Source of the DNA: Ktedonobacterales bacterium
GTDB lineage: Bacteria; Chloroflexota; Ktedonobacteria; Ktedonobacterales; JADMIN01
Assembly: GCA_025928125.1 (NCBI GenBank)
Contig: JAICKD010000262.1
Location: forward strand, 1-5,668
Direction: 5' to 3'
DNA length: 5,668 nucleotides
The first letter of the stretch is position 1. Each line of letters begins with the position of its first letter. The translations under genes and the position numbers were made by a program. Positions 1-4,655 of this stretch are shown here, in pieces. The notes below the pieces were generated by a model. That model was not told the origin of the DNA, ran no database searches, and worked only from the letters and a program-made list of their open reading frames with translations.

Positions 1-432
1 CCAATCCGTCGGCGCGGTATTCGCTGGCGATGCGGCGCCAGCGGGCATCTGGCCCGATGATACGCCCCCAGAGCGACGTCCCGCGTTCTCTGAGAGGATA
101 GCGATGAAGGCGATGACAACCGCCACCGTCGCAAGCACCGTGACCCAGCGGCGCATGGTCGTAGTACGGGGCGCTCGGTGTGTGATTTCTATCGCACGGG
201 GAGCCGACGCTGGCGCGCTGACCGTGGCGATTGTCTCAGGCTCCTGGGTGGCGGCGATCTGGGTGGCGCTCAACTGGGTGATACGCTGCTGAAGCCGCTG
301 ATTGATGTGCGCGATGGTCTCACGCGAGGCTGCTCCATCGTGCTCCAGCAGGTGATAGAGTTCCCGCGCATCCCCTGGCAAGCCGCTGATGTCGTCGTCA
401 TGTGCGTTATCAAGGTCGAATTGAGTGGGCAT
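1..432 (-). CDS. Putative anti-sigma / sigma-associated single-pass membrane protein (C-terminus cut by window edge)
   Basis: Reading leftward from the ATG at 432-430, the frame stays open for 144 codons to the window edge, so the C-terminus is missing. The start abuts the TAA of the sigma gene (TAA then ATG, no spacer), and an AGAAAGGA ribosome binding site (440-447) lies inside the sigma gene end, which suggests translational coupling. The product has an acidic N-terminus (DNAHDDDISGL), a helical Gln-rich stretch (about residues 38-62), a Pro/Ala/Thr linker, then one strongly hydrophobic segment at about 93-113 (RRWVTVLATVAVVIAFIAIL) with Arg on its N-terminal side. A Gly/Ser/Pro-rich, probably extracytoplasmic, region follows. 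This cytoplasm-TM-outside layout directly behind an ECF sigma gene is typical of anti-sigma factors. No HxxxCxxC zinc anti-sigma motif is present, and no Cys is seen in the visible part, so the anti-sigma role is inferred from position and topology only. Confidence 0.72.
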   Translation of the reverse strand, partial: MPTQFDLDNAHDDDISGLPGDARELYHLLEHDGAASRETIAHINQRLQQRITQLSATQIAATQEPETIATVSAPASAPRAIEITHRAPRTTTMRRWVTVLATVAVVIAFIAILSENAGRRSGGVSSGQMPAGAASPANTAPTDW

Positions 433-963
433 TTAGGCGTCCTTTCTGGCGGGCGCATCATGGGCCGCTATCGTCTGGGGGCTGGCGCCGAGCGCGCGCC
501 GAAGCTGAATGATCGCCCGACGCAGGCGAGTGCGTACCGTCGCTGGCGATTCGCTTAGCAACTCGCCGATTTCCGTCGAATCCATGCCGATATAGAAGCG
601 CAGGGCGATGATCTGGCGCAGATCGGCGCTTAACGTCAACAGCGCCTGGCGTAGGTCGAGCGCGGTGATGTGGTCGTTGGCGCCTAGTGTGGCGCCGTTC
701 GTGGGAATCAAGGTGTCGAGGTAATCTATCTCGCCATGGCTCTGGCGGCGCGCCTGCCAGGTGCGGCAGACGTTCACGGTAATCTGCATGAGCCACGCGC
801 GCGTGGAGTCCGCCTCTCGCAGCCCGGGCCACGCTCGCCATGCGCGCATAAGCGCTTCCTGTGCGGCGTCTTCGGCGTCGGGGATGCCTACGAGAGCGGC
901 CGCCATGCGCGTTATCGTTGCGGTATGCGGCGTGACGAGCGGGGCAAATCGCTCATAGTCCAT
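433..963 (-). CDS. RNA polymerase ECF-type sigma factor (sigma-70 family)
   Basis: The 176-residue product has the length and two-domain plan of extracytoplasmic-function sigma factors. Region 2 spans about residues 5-73 and includes DAEDAAQEALMRAWRAW (29-45), the core-RNAP-binding and -10-recognition helices, followed by TRAWLMQITVNVCRTWQARR (54-73). A linker (74-100) leads to region 4 (about 101-158). Region 4 contains LSADLRQIIALRFYIGMDST and the helix-turn-helix EIGELLSESPATVRTRLRRA, which would read the -35 element. The ATG at 963-961 is preceded by AAAGGA about 10 nt upstream. The gene is the first of an operon with the adjoining membrane protein, which probably holds it inactive until an envelope signal arrives. 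There is no long C-terminal extension; the tail is about 17 residues (SPQTIAAHDAPARKDA). The sigma assignment is secure from the sequence; the signal and regulon cannot be read here. Confidence 0.95.
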   Translation of the reverse strand: MDYERFAPLVTPHTATITRMAAALVGIPDAEDAAQEALMRAWRAWPGLREADSTRAWLMQITVNVCRTWQARRQSHGEIDYLDTLIPTNGATLGANDHITALDLRQALLTLSADLRQIIALRFYIGMDSTEIGELLSESPATVRTRLRRAIIQLRRALGASPQTIAAHDAPARKDA

Positions 964-1056
964 GCCACGGTAGTCCTTTCGCTACTGGCGCGTCTGCTGG
1001 ATGAGAGGTCATGGAAGTAACAGACGCCCCGTTGTTGTCATTGCGCCTGCTAGTGA

Positions 1057-1083
1057 GACTCGCCATAGTGAGGAAGTGTTTCC
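1057..1083 (-). promoter_or_regulatory. Weak candidate ECF-type promoter of the sigma operon
   Basis: On the minus strand GGAAACA (1083-1077) is followed after 16 nt by AGTC (1060-1057). This loosely resembles the GGAAC / CGTC pattern that many ECF sigma factors recognise, and would imply autoregulation with a leader of roughly 85 nt. Only one instance is seen and such short motifs occur by chance, so this is a suggestion. No better sigma-70-type promoter was found directly upstream of the sigma gene. Confidence 0.2.
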
Positions 1084-1101
1084 GAGGTATACAGTCACGT
1101 G

Positions 1102-1156
1102 TGGTAGGGCGGAGAGACTCGAACCCTCACGGGAGTTTCCTCCCAGCGGTTTTAAG
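1102..1156 (-). pseudogene. 3' fragment of tRNA-Leu(UAA), tRNA remnant / possible distal attachment site
   Basis: This stretch matches the 3' half of the intact tRNA-Leu at 3341-3397 in the same orientation. It covers the anticodon loop CTTAAAA, the 3' anticodon-stem strand, the variable arm GGGAG-GAAA-CTCCC, the T arm with TTCGAGT, the acceptor 3' strand and the CCA end. Across 55 bases there is one substitution (1115) and two single-base deletions relative to the intact gene, with a 34-bp perfect core at 1116-1149. Upstream of the anticodon loop the similarity stops abruptly. The 5' acceptor strand, D arm and 5' anticodon-stem strand are absent, so it cannot fold as a normal tRNA. It could be the distal repeat left by an integrative element, or a decayed member of a former tandem tRNA pair. 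Confidence 0.85.
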
Positions 1157-1167
1157 CCCTCTCCGCC
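1108..1167 (-). repeat. 9-bp perfect inverted repeat enclosing the tRNA remnant
   Basis: GGCGGAGAG (1108-1116) is exactly complementary to CTCTCCGCC (1159-1167), with 42 nt between. On the minus strand this places a new 5' strand opposite the T-stem/acceptor 3' strand of the tRNA remnant, leaving a CCTACCA 3' end next to the stem. The internal hairpin GGGAG-GAAA-CTCCC (the former variable arm) is kept. The pairing is seen directly; whether it is transcribed, processed or accidental is unknown. Confidence 0.5.
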
Positions 1168-1169
1168 TT

Positions 1170-1511
1170 GTTATGCCCATGTACTGCCCGACATGCAGAA
1201 AGATGCCGCAGCAGCTCTTAACCATCTATTGTTTCATGCGTAGTCCATGGCTCACTTTTCTCTCCAACGATCTATTACACGAATTGTTGCCAAATAGTTC
1301 ACGGGCGTCGGCTGCGCATTCAGTCGACCTTGCTCCGCATGGATTGTCAATCACTGCTCCACCCAGAGGACGCCTGCTGAGGTGTCCCGGTTCGCACATC
1401 TACGATTTCGGCACATTGCGCCATCGACTCATACCGTTCGCTGCCCGCTCTGAAGACCCACCTAGGTCCAATGCCGCCCCAAGAGTTGTGCTCGTTTCTT
1501 CGCGGCGCCGC
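1170..1511. other. Gene-free stretch between tRNA remnant and exported-protein gene
   Basis: No open frame here has a ribosome binding site and protein-like composition. The plus-strand frames crossing it continue as antisense shadows of the minus-strand gene to the right. A perfect 10-bp palindrome GCGGCGCCGC lies at 1502-1511, directly after the stop codon of that gene. It has no loop and no following T-tract on the minus strand, so it is not a convincing terminator. On the minus strand TTGACA occurs at 1350-1345, but nothing close to a -10 hexamer follows at usual spacing. Confidence 0.6.
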
Positions 1512-2132
1512 TCATGTGTGCGTGATCGTGATTTGGGCCGAGTTGACCCTCAGGATCTGGGCGAAGACCGACGGCGATGGGGTGAGGTTGGTCGTGCCAT
1601 CGAAGACGGCGCCCGAGGCGTTGGCGTCTCGGAGGCTCGCGTTGGAGTGGAAGATGCTAGTGAAGCCCATGGTGTGCGAGACGGTGGTGTTGTGCTGGTG
1701 GATGAGCGGGGAACTCGCCGCCCACGCCATATTCACCGCCACCTCAAAACTGTTGCCGGATACCGAGTCCGTGAGGAGCACGATCGCGCTTGCCGTCGCC
1801 GAACTGAGGTTCGGGCCAAGCTGGACCGTCGCGGTGGACGTGCTGCCGGAGGCGAACAGCAGCGTTGTCCCGGTATTGACGTCGAACTGGCCGACGACGA
1901 CGACCATCTGTGGGCTCGCCGCCCCCGAGGGGTGGGTACCCGCAACAAGGACAAATGTCTCAATGCCGCCGCTCACCGTGTCGAACTCGGCGACGGCGGA
2001 CTGCCCATTGAACTTGACAATCGTGGGAGACCCCGGCGCGGCTCGCACAGTCGGGGGCGCAGCCAGCACGCCGGTTACGAGCAAGAATCCTACGAGAACA
2101 CATATCCGTGCTGTGCTATGTGCGATTTTCAT
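1512..2132 (-). CDS. Exported protein of unknown function (signal peptide, beta-rich)
   Basis: The 206-residue product starts with a classical Sec signal peptide. A basic n-region (MKIAHSTAR) is followed by the hydrophobic core ICVLVGFLLVTGVLAA and a likely cleavage site near TVRA-AP (about residue 31). The mature part is rich in Ser, Thr, Ala, Val and Gly, has no Cys, and alternates in a way that suggests beta strands (QMVVVVGQFDVNTGTTLLF at 75-93, SAIVLLTDSV at 115-124, ITITHT at the end). The ATG at 2132 is chosen over one 33 codons upstream because AGGAG sits 7 nt before it and the signal peptide begins there. No family is recognised. It is the only convincing gene between the two tRNA-Leu copies, so it could be cargo of a decayed element. 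The plus strand is also open across this region, but those frames lack a ribosome binding site and recognisable features. Confidence 0.8.
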   Translation of the reverse strand: MKIAHSTARICVLVGFLLVTGVLAAPPTVRAAPGSPTIVKFNGQSAVAEFDTVSGGIETFVLVAGTHPSGAASPQMVVVVGQFDVNTGTTLLFASGSTSTATVQLGPNLSSATASAIVLLTDSVSGNSFEVAVNMAWAASSPLIHQHNTTVSHTMGFTSIFHSNASLRDANASGAVFDGTTNLTPSPSVFAQILRVNSAQITITHT

Positions 2133-2139
2133 GGTGACG

Positions 2140-2144
2140 CTCCT
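2140..2144 (-). promoter_or_regulatory. Ribosome binding site of the exported-protein gene
   Basis: AGGAG on the minus strand, 7 nt before the ATG at 2132. It fixes the start at the signal-peptide methionine and rules against the in-frame upstream start at 2231. Confidence 0.75.
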
Positions 2145-2173
2145 GTGGTGCGGCGCCCGCCGCTTCACTCGCA

Positions 2174-2191
2174 CCTGCGCTGGCGCGCAGG
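2174..2191. repeat. 7-bp inverted repeat (CCTGCGC-TGGC-GCGCAGG) upstream of the exported-protein gene
   Basis: Perfect 7-bp arms with a 4-nt centre lie about 42-59 nt upstream of the start at 2132. On the minus strand a TATGGT hexamer lies just upstream of it (within GAGTATGGTTTTGG) and could be a poor -10 element. That would put this structure at the very 5' end of the transcript, as a leader hairpin or an operator. No matching -35 is evident, so the regulatory role is speculative. Confidence 0.4.
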
Positions 2192-2270
2192 CCAAAACCA
2201 TACTCACCTGCTCTGCACTACATCGCTGCACGATGATCCGTTCTTAAATCTGGCGACCGACAGTGTGACG

Positions 2271-2288
2271 GCGCTGATGGCGCTGATG
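2271..2288. repeat. Two tandem 9-bp units GCGCTGATG
   Basis: GCGCTGATG is repeated twice exactly, followed by GCGACG, which may be a degraded third unit. It is short, lies outside any supported gene, and could be a slippage product. Confidence 0.5.
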
Positions 2289-2826
2289 GCGACGCGATTC
2301 CAGTAACATCCGCTCCTGAGAACTGGCGCATTTGAGATCATGAGTATGGACATGTCCGGGAGCGTAGCGCATGTCTGTACCAGTGACGCCCTCGGGCATT
2401 TTCGGCATGGAGGCGCTTTCGTGTCGCTTCTGACACGTATAGTGCGTCTCGCGCGTACCCAGCTTGCAGGTTGCCAGGCATGTTCCTCTGGTCGTACTTC
2501 TCCTCACGATCTCCTCTCGGGGCAGTGCGTGCCAGCGACAAGACACGTGCCGTCTCTGCTCCGAATGACTTGCCTTCCAAGCACGTCTTGCGGCCTAACC
2601 TGTGTCGGAACGTGCGACAGTAAACATATTACCGTTTGAGTAACGGCGCATCGCATGAGCTCGATGAGGGGCGGAGTCTGGATCGTCCCGGTAAGATGAG
2701 TCACGGTGAGCACTGATCGGCGGAGACGCACAACGACGCACAGAGGAGTCAGTCAGCCTACCAATGCTCTCATGGCCTCCTATCAAGGGGGCTGTTATTG
2801 CTCGCGATGATGAGTGAACGACCATA

Positions 2827-2836
2827 GGTTGCAACC
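2827..2836. repeat. 10-bp palindrome GGTTGCAACC
   Basis: A perfect 10-bp palindrome. Its right half also begins GTTGC-AACC-GCAAC (2828-2841), allowing an alternative 5-bp hairpin. It could be an operator half-site arrangement, but no gene start lies next to it. Confidence 0.35.
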
Positions 2837-2979
2837 GCAACTGCTGTCCTAACAGTGTGCTTGTGCGTCTCTGTGGTCAGCGAAGACTCAGTTCGATTAA
2901 GAGCAAGCATAATCTGTCCGCAGCGGGACCAGCACCGTCTATCCACGTGTGGCTAGGAGAACCGATGGAGAAGCGCCTC

Positions 2980-3041
2980 GGGCGTTGGGACGCAGGCTGC
3001 CAGCGACCGCAAGATGTTTGGAAGCGGGCGTCCCGACGCCC
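2980..3041. repeat. 14-bp-stem inverted repeat in gene-free DNA
   Basis: GGGCGTTGGGACGC (2980-2993) pairs along its full length with GCGTCCCGACGCCC (3028-3041), with a single G-T wobble (2986/3035). The 34-nt loop contains a further 4-bp pairing, CCGC (3007-3010) with GCGG (3024-3027), stacked on the main stem. No T-run follows on either strand, so it is not a standard terminator. No flanking target-site duplication was seen. Candidates are a structured RNA, a protein-binding or cruciform site, or the ends of a miniature inverted-repeat element. Confidence 0.65.
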
Positions 3042-3340
3042 TGCTACAGGCACCACTAGTATGCCATGTCTCATGCTCTCGGTATCCGGTAATTGTGACG
3101 AGCCTCTAGTCGCCTGCAGAGCGCAGACACTTGTACGCACATCGTACTACGTATATGGGCAAGCAGCCGAGTTGGTCCGAGCGGCGTTGGATCGCCTGTT
3201 CCTTCAGGCACAAGTCACTAGGAACTCTTCCCATACGCTGCTTGCCGACGAATTACTGTCAAATGATCTATAACGTACAGAGTCGAAGCATCGGTTGAGA
3301 ATCGATAGGTGCGTCTACAGCTGATTTTATGGGCATCTCT

Positions 3341-3428
3341 TGGTAGGGCGGGAGGGACTCGAACCCTCACGGGAGTTTCCTCCCAGCGGATTTTAAGTCC
3401 GCTGTGTCTGCCATTTCACCACCGCCCC
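3341..3428 (-). tRNA. tRNA-Leu (anticodon UAA), CCA encoded
   Basis: The minus strand gives a complete class II tRNA of 88 nt. It has acceptor GGGGCGG, U8-G9, D arm GTG...CAC with loop AAATGGCAGA, anticodon stem GCGGA/TCCGC with loop CTTAAAA (anticodon UAA, reads UUA), a long variable arm GGGAG-GAAA-CTCCC, T arm GAGGG-TTCGAGT-CCCTC, acceptor 3' strand CCGCCCT, discriminator A and encoded CCA. The long variable arm and A73 are leucine-type features. The terminal acceptor pair is G1-U72, a wobble. A second copy of its 3' half lies about 2.24 kb downstream, making this gene a probable integration site. Confidence 0.96.
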
Positions 3429-3448
3429 AGGCGCGTATAGGCGCGTAT
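3429..3448. repeat. Tandem 10-bp repeat AGGCGCGTAT in the tRNA leader
   Basis: AGGCGCGTAT occurs twice head to tail, ending exactly at the first base of tRNA-Leu (read on the minus strand). It lies between the proposed tRNA promoter and the mature 5' end, so it forms the 5' leader removed by RNase P. Its function is unknown and slippage is possible. Confidence 0.6.
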
Positions 3449-3457
3449 CTGTCCGCC

Positions 3458-3466
3458 AGCATACCA
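3458..3466 (-). promoter_or_regulatory. Candidate extended -10 promoter of tRNA-Leu
   Basis: The minus strand reads TGGTATGCT, an extended -10 (TGn plus TATGCT, 4 of 6 to TATAAT), about 30 nt upstream of the tRNA 5' end. The implied start near 3450 leaves a leader of about 22 nt. The -35 region is poor (GGTTCA at 17-nt spacing), which extended -10 promoters tolerate. The same nonamer recurs upstream of the oxidoreductase gene. Confidence 0.4.
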
Positions 3467-3522
3467 CACCGTCCTCCATCTGAACCAGCGATACGCCACT
3501 CTGCCCTGGCGCTGCCCGCTAG

Positions 3523-3551
3523 TTGACACCGCCAGCCTGCTGGGGCATACT
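3523..3551 (+). promoter_or_regulatory. Sigma-70-type promoter of the methyltransferase gene
   Basis: A perfect -35 TTGACA (3523-3528) is followed at the ideal 17-nt spacing by CATACT (3546-3551, 4 of 6 to TATAAT). Transcription would begin near 3558, about 75 nt before the start codon at 3632. It diverges from the tRNA-Leu promoter about 60 bp to the left. Confidence 0.65.
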
Positions 3552-3617
3552 TCAGGGGGGAGACAGATAGGCTCTCACAATGACGGTTCTTCGTCTGTCA
3601 TTGACGGATGATCATGG

Positions 3618-3623
3618 AAGGAG
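3618..3623 (+). promoter_or_regulatory. Ribosome binding site of the methyltransferase gene
   Basis: AAGGAG, 8 nt before the ATG at 3632. It lies inside the reading frame of the earlier in-frame ATGs at 3608 and 3614, so the start is placed at 3632. Confidence 0.75.
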
Positions 3624-3631
3624 CCGTAGCA

Positions 3632-4528
3632 ATGGCATGGTGGCGGTTCTGGCGGCGCTCTGGCGATGGAAAGGACACAACCGCTGGCAATATGAGACAG
3701 CGCTCGCTGATGGGGCGCTTGTTCCTGCGCGACGTGCCGTACGTCTTGCCGAAAGATATGGGCGAGGTCAACCGGCTCGACTTCCAGCACTACATGATGC
3801 GCTCAGCGCTTCGTGGCAATTATGCCGCGCCCATCGGCACGCCGGACAGCATCCTGGATGTGGGCAGCGGCACTGGGCGCTGGGCTATCGAGATGGCGAC
3901 GCTCTTCCCGAGGGCCAGTGTCACCGGGATTGATGTGGCCGCGCCCCAACCAGACGAGAGCGCTGCTGGCGCCATCGCGCAGCCCGCCAACTACCAGTTC
4001 GTGCCTGGTAACGTTCTCGAAGGACTGCCCTTCCCTGATGGAACGTTCGCCTATGTGCATCAGCGCTACATGATCGGCGCAATCCCGCGCGACCAGTGGC
4101 CGCATACCGTTGCGGAGGTCGTGCGCGTGACGCGACATGGCGGCTGGATCGAGCTTGTGGAGGCTGGCACATCACGCGGAGGCGGCGCGGCGCTGGCGAC
4201 GGTGGATGGCTGGGTGGCCTCGGTGCTGGCGCGGCGGGGACTCGACATCCACCTTGGCTCCCACCTGCGCGAGTTCCTGGAGGGTGCGGGCGCCAGCGCC
4301 ATTACAGTGCGCGAGGTCAGCTTGCCGCTGGGAGCCTATGGCGGCCGGATCGGCACGCTGGTCGAGTCGGACTACTTCGCCGCGGTGGATGCCATGCGCG
4401 CCCCCGTAATCGCGCTTGGGATGGCGACGGAGGAAGAATACGACCGCGCCGCGCAGGCCGCGCGCCAGGAGGTGCAGCGGGGCAAGTGCGTCTTCCCGGT
4501 CTATGTCGTCTATGGTCATCGGCCGTAG
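3632..4528 (+). CDS. Class I SAM-dependent methyltransferase (LaeA-like type)
   Basis: The 298-residue product is predicted to move a methyl group from S-adenosylmethionine to an unknown acceptor in the cytoplasm. After a basic, Trp-rich N-terminus (MAWWRFWRR), residues 46-66 (VNRLDFQHYMMRSALRGNYAA) form the lead-in helix. Motif I is ILDVGSGTGRW (74-84), the glycine-rich SAM loop. GIDV (99-102) supplies the acidic residue D101 expected to bind the ribose. GNVLEGLPFPDGTFAYVHQR (126-145) is the motif II/III region, and GGWIELVE (170-177) the post-I strand typical of the family. The HXXX-DVGxGTGxWAIxMA-FP-A-V-GxD layout recalls fungal LaeA-like and related bacterial enzymes. The start is set by the ribosome binding site at 3618-3623, although ATGs at 3608 and 3614 are in frame. 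It has its own promoter. The substrate cannot be read from the sequence or from the neighbours. Confidence 0.9.
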   Translation: MAWWRFWRRSGDGKDTTAGNMRQRSLMGRLFLRDVPYVLPKDMGEVNRLDFQHYMMRSALRGNYAAPIGTPDSILDVGSGTGRWAIEMATLFPRASVTGIDVAAPQPDESAAGAIAQPANYQFVPGNVLEGLPFPDGTFAYVHQRYMIGAIPRDQWPHTVAEVVRVTRHGGWIELVEAGTSRGGGAALATVDGWVASVLARRGLDIHLGSHLREFLEGAGASAITVREVSLPLGAYGGRIGTLVESDYFAAVDAMRAPVIALGMATEEEYDRAAQAARQEVQRGKCVFPVYVVYGHRP

Positions 4529-4564
4529 ACATGCGAACTCCTGGAGAGCGGGGATAGCGCGGGA

Positions 4565-4573
4565 TGGTATGCT
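4565..4573 (+). promoter_or_regulatory. Candidate extended -10 promoter of the oxidoreductase gene
   Basis: TGGTATGCT lies 83 nt before the GTG start at 4656 and is identical to the nonamer upstream of tRNA-Leu. It is part of the small palindrome GGTA-TGC-TACC (4566-4576). No good -35 is present at 17 nt. It would give the oxidoreductase its own transcript, but read-through from the methyltransferase gene is equally possible because no terminator is evident in the 127-bp gap. Confidence 0.3.
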
Positions 4574-4641
4574 ACCAAATATGGGTCCCGATACGGTTCA
4601 TTAATCGTCCAGCCCCTGAGCGCCCTTGTCTCGCTGTCTCC

Positions 4642-4648
4642 AGGAGGT
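4642..4648 (+). promoter_or_regulatory. Ribosome binding site fixing a GTG start
   Basis: AGGAGGT, a full match to the anti-Shine-Dalgarno sequence, 7 nt before GTG at 4656. The next in-frame ATG at 4692 has no such site, and TTG at 4652 is in a frame that stops at once, so GTG is chosen. Confidence 0.85.
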
Positions 4649-4655
4649 ATCTTGC

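Larger units (their letters stand above)
2230..3340. other. Long gene-free stretch
   Basis: About 1.1 kb with no supported gene. The open frames are short, lack ribosome binding sites, are rich in Cys/Arg/Ser/His, and show none of the strong third-position GC bias seen in the flanking genes. Visible structure comprises a palindrome (2827-2836), a small stem CCGTT-TGAGT-AACGG (2632-2646), CTGT-CCTA-ACAG (2845-2856 region) and the long stem at 2980-3041. The stretch ends at the CCA of tRNA-Leu, and no clear factor-independent terminator follows the tRNA. The composition fits decayed or non-coding DNA, perhaps part of an element remnant. Confidence 0.6.
1102..3397. mobile_element. Candidate remnant of an element integrated in tRNA-Leu(UAA)
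   Basis: Two same-orientation copies of the tRNA-Leu 3' half (1102-1156 and 3341-3397) bound about 2.24 kb lying downstream of the intact tRNA's 3' end. Tyrosine-recombinase elements that use tRNA genes commonly leave an intact tRNA at one end and a 3' fragment at the other, with the crossover in the anticodon or T loop. The match here begins at the anticodon loop, which fits. The interior is mostly gene-free and carries one gene for an exported protein. No integrase, excisionase or replication gene is visible, so if this was an element it is heavily decayed or was always non-autonomous. A degraded tandem tRNA duplication with later insertion is the main alternative. Confidence 0.35.

Noticed and set aside
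1322..1350. Minus-strand promoter with TTGACA at 1350-1345
   Set aside because: No acceptable -10 at 16-18 nt (TCGACT is the best match), and no gene starts just downstream.
1471..2247. Plus-strand open frame of 258 codons opposite the exported-protein gene
   Set aside because: It mirrors the minus-strand codons of a GC-rich gene. The minus strand has the ribosome binding site and signal peptide, and this frame has neither.
1011..2306. Long plus-strand open frame (431 codons) across the middle of the window
   Set aside because: It begins without a ribosome binding site, runs through the tRNA remnant, is very Arg-rich with no domain, and is antisense to the better-supported exported-protein gene.
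2340..2639. Plus-strand open frame of 99 codons and overlapping minus-strand frames
   Set aside because: Cys/Arg/Ser-rich, no ribosome binding site at good spacing and no recognisable motif; it looks like chance in gene-free DNA.
2620..2646. Terminator on the minus strand (CCGTT...AACGG stem followed by TAATATGTTT)
   Set aside because: Only a 5-bp stem, a poor T-tract and no gene upstream on that strand.
2980..3041. Integron attC recombination site
   Set aside because: GTTGGGA resembles part of a GTTRRRY core, but the last base does not fit, the opposite arm has GAC rather than AAC, and no integrase or cassette array is present.
2980..3041. Factor-independent terminator
   Set aside because: The stem is long and GC-rich, but neither strand has a T-run after it, the 34-nt loop is too large, and no gene ends next to it.
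2857..3273. Plus-strand open frame of 138 codons with GTG start
   Set aside because: No ribosome binding site, mixed codon use with no third-position GC bias, and it runs through the 14-bp inverted repeat. The helical C-terminal part is not enough to support a gene.
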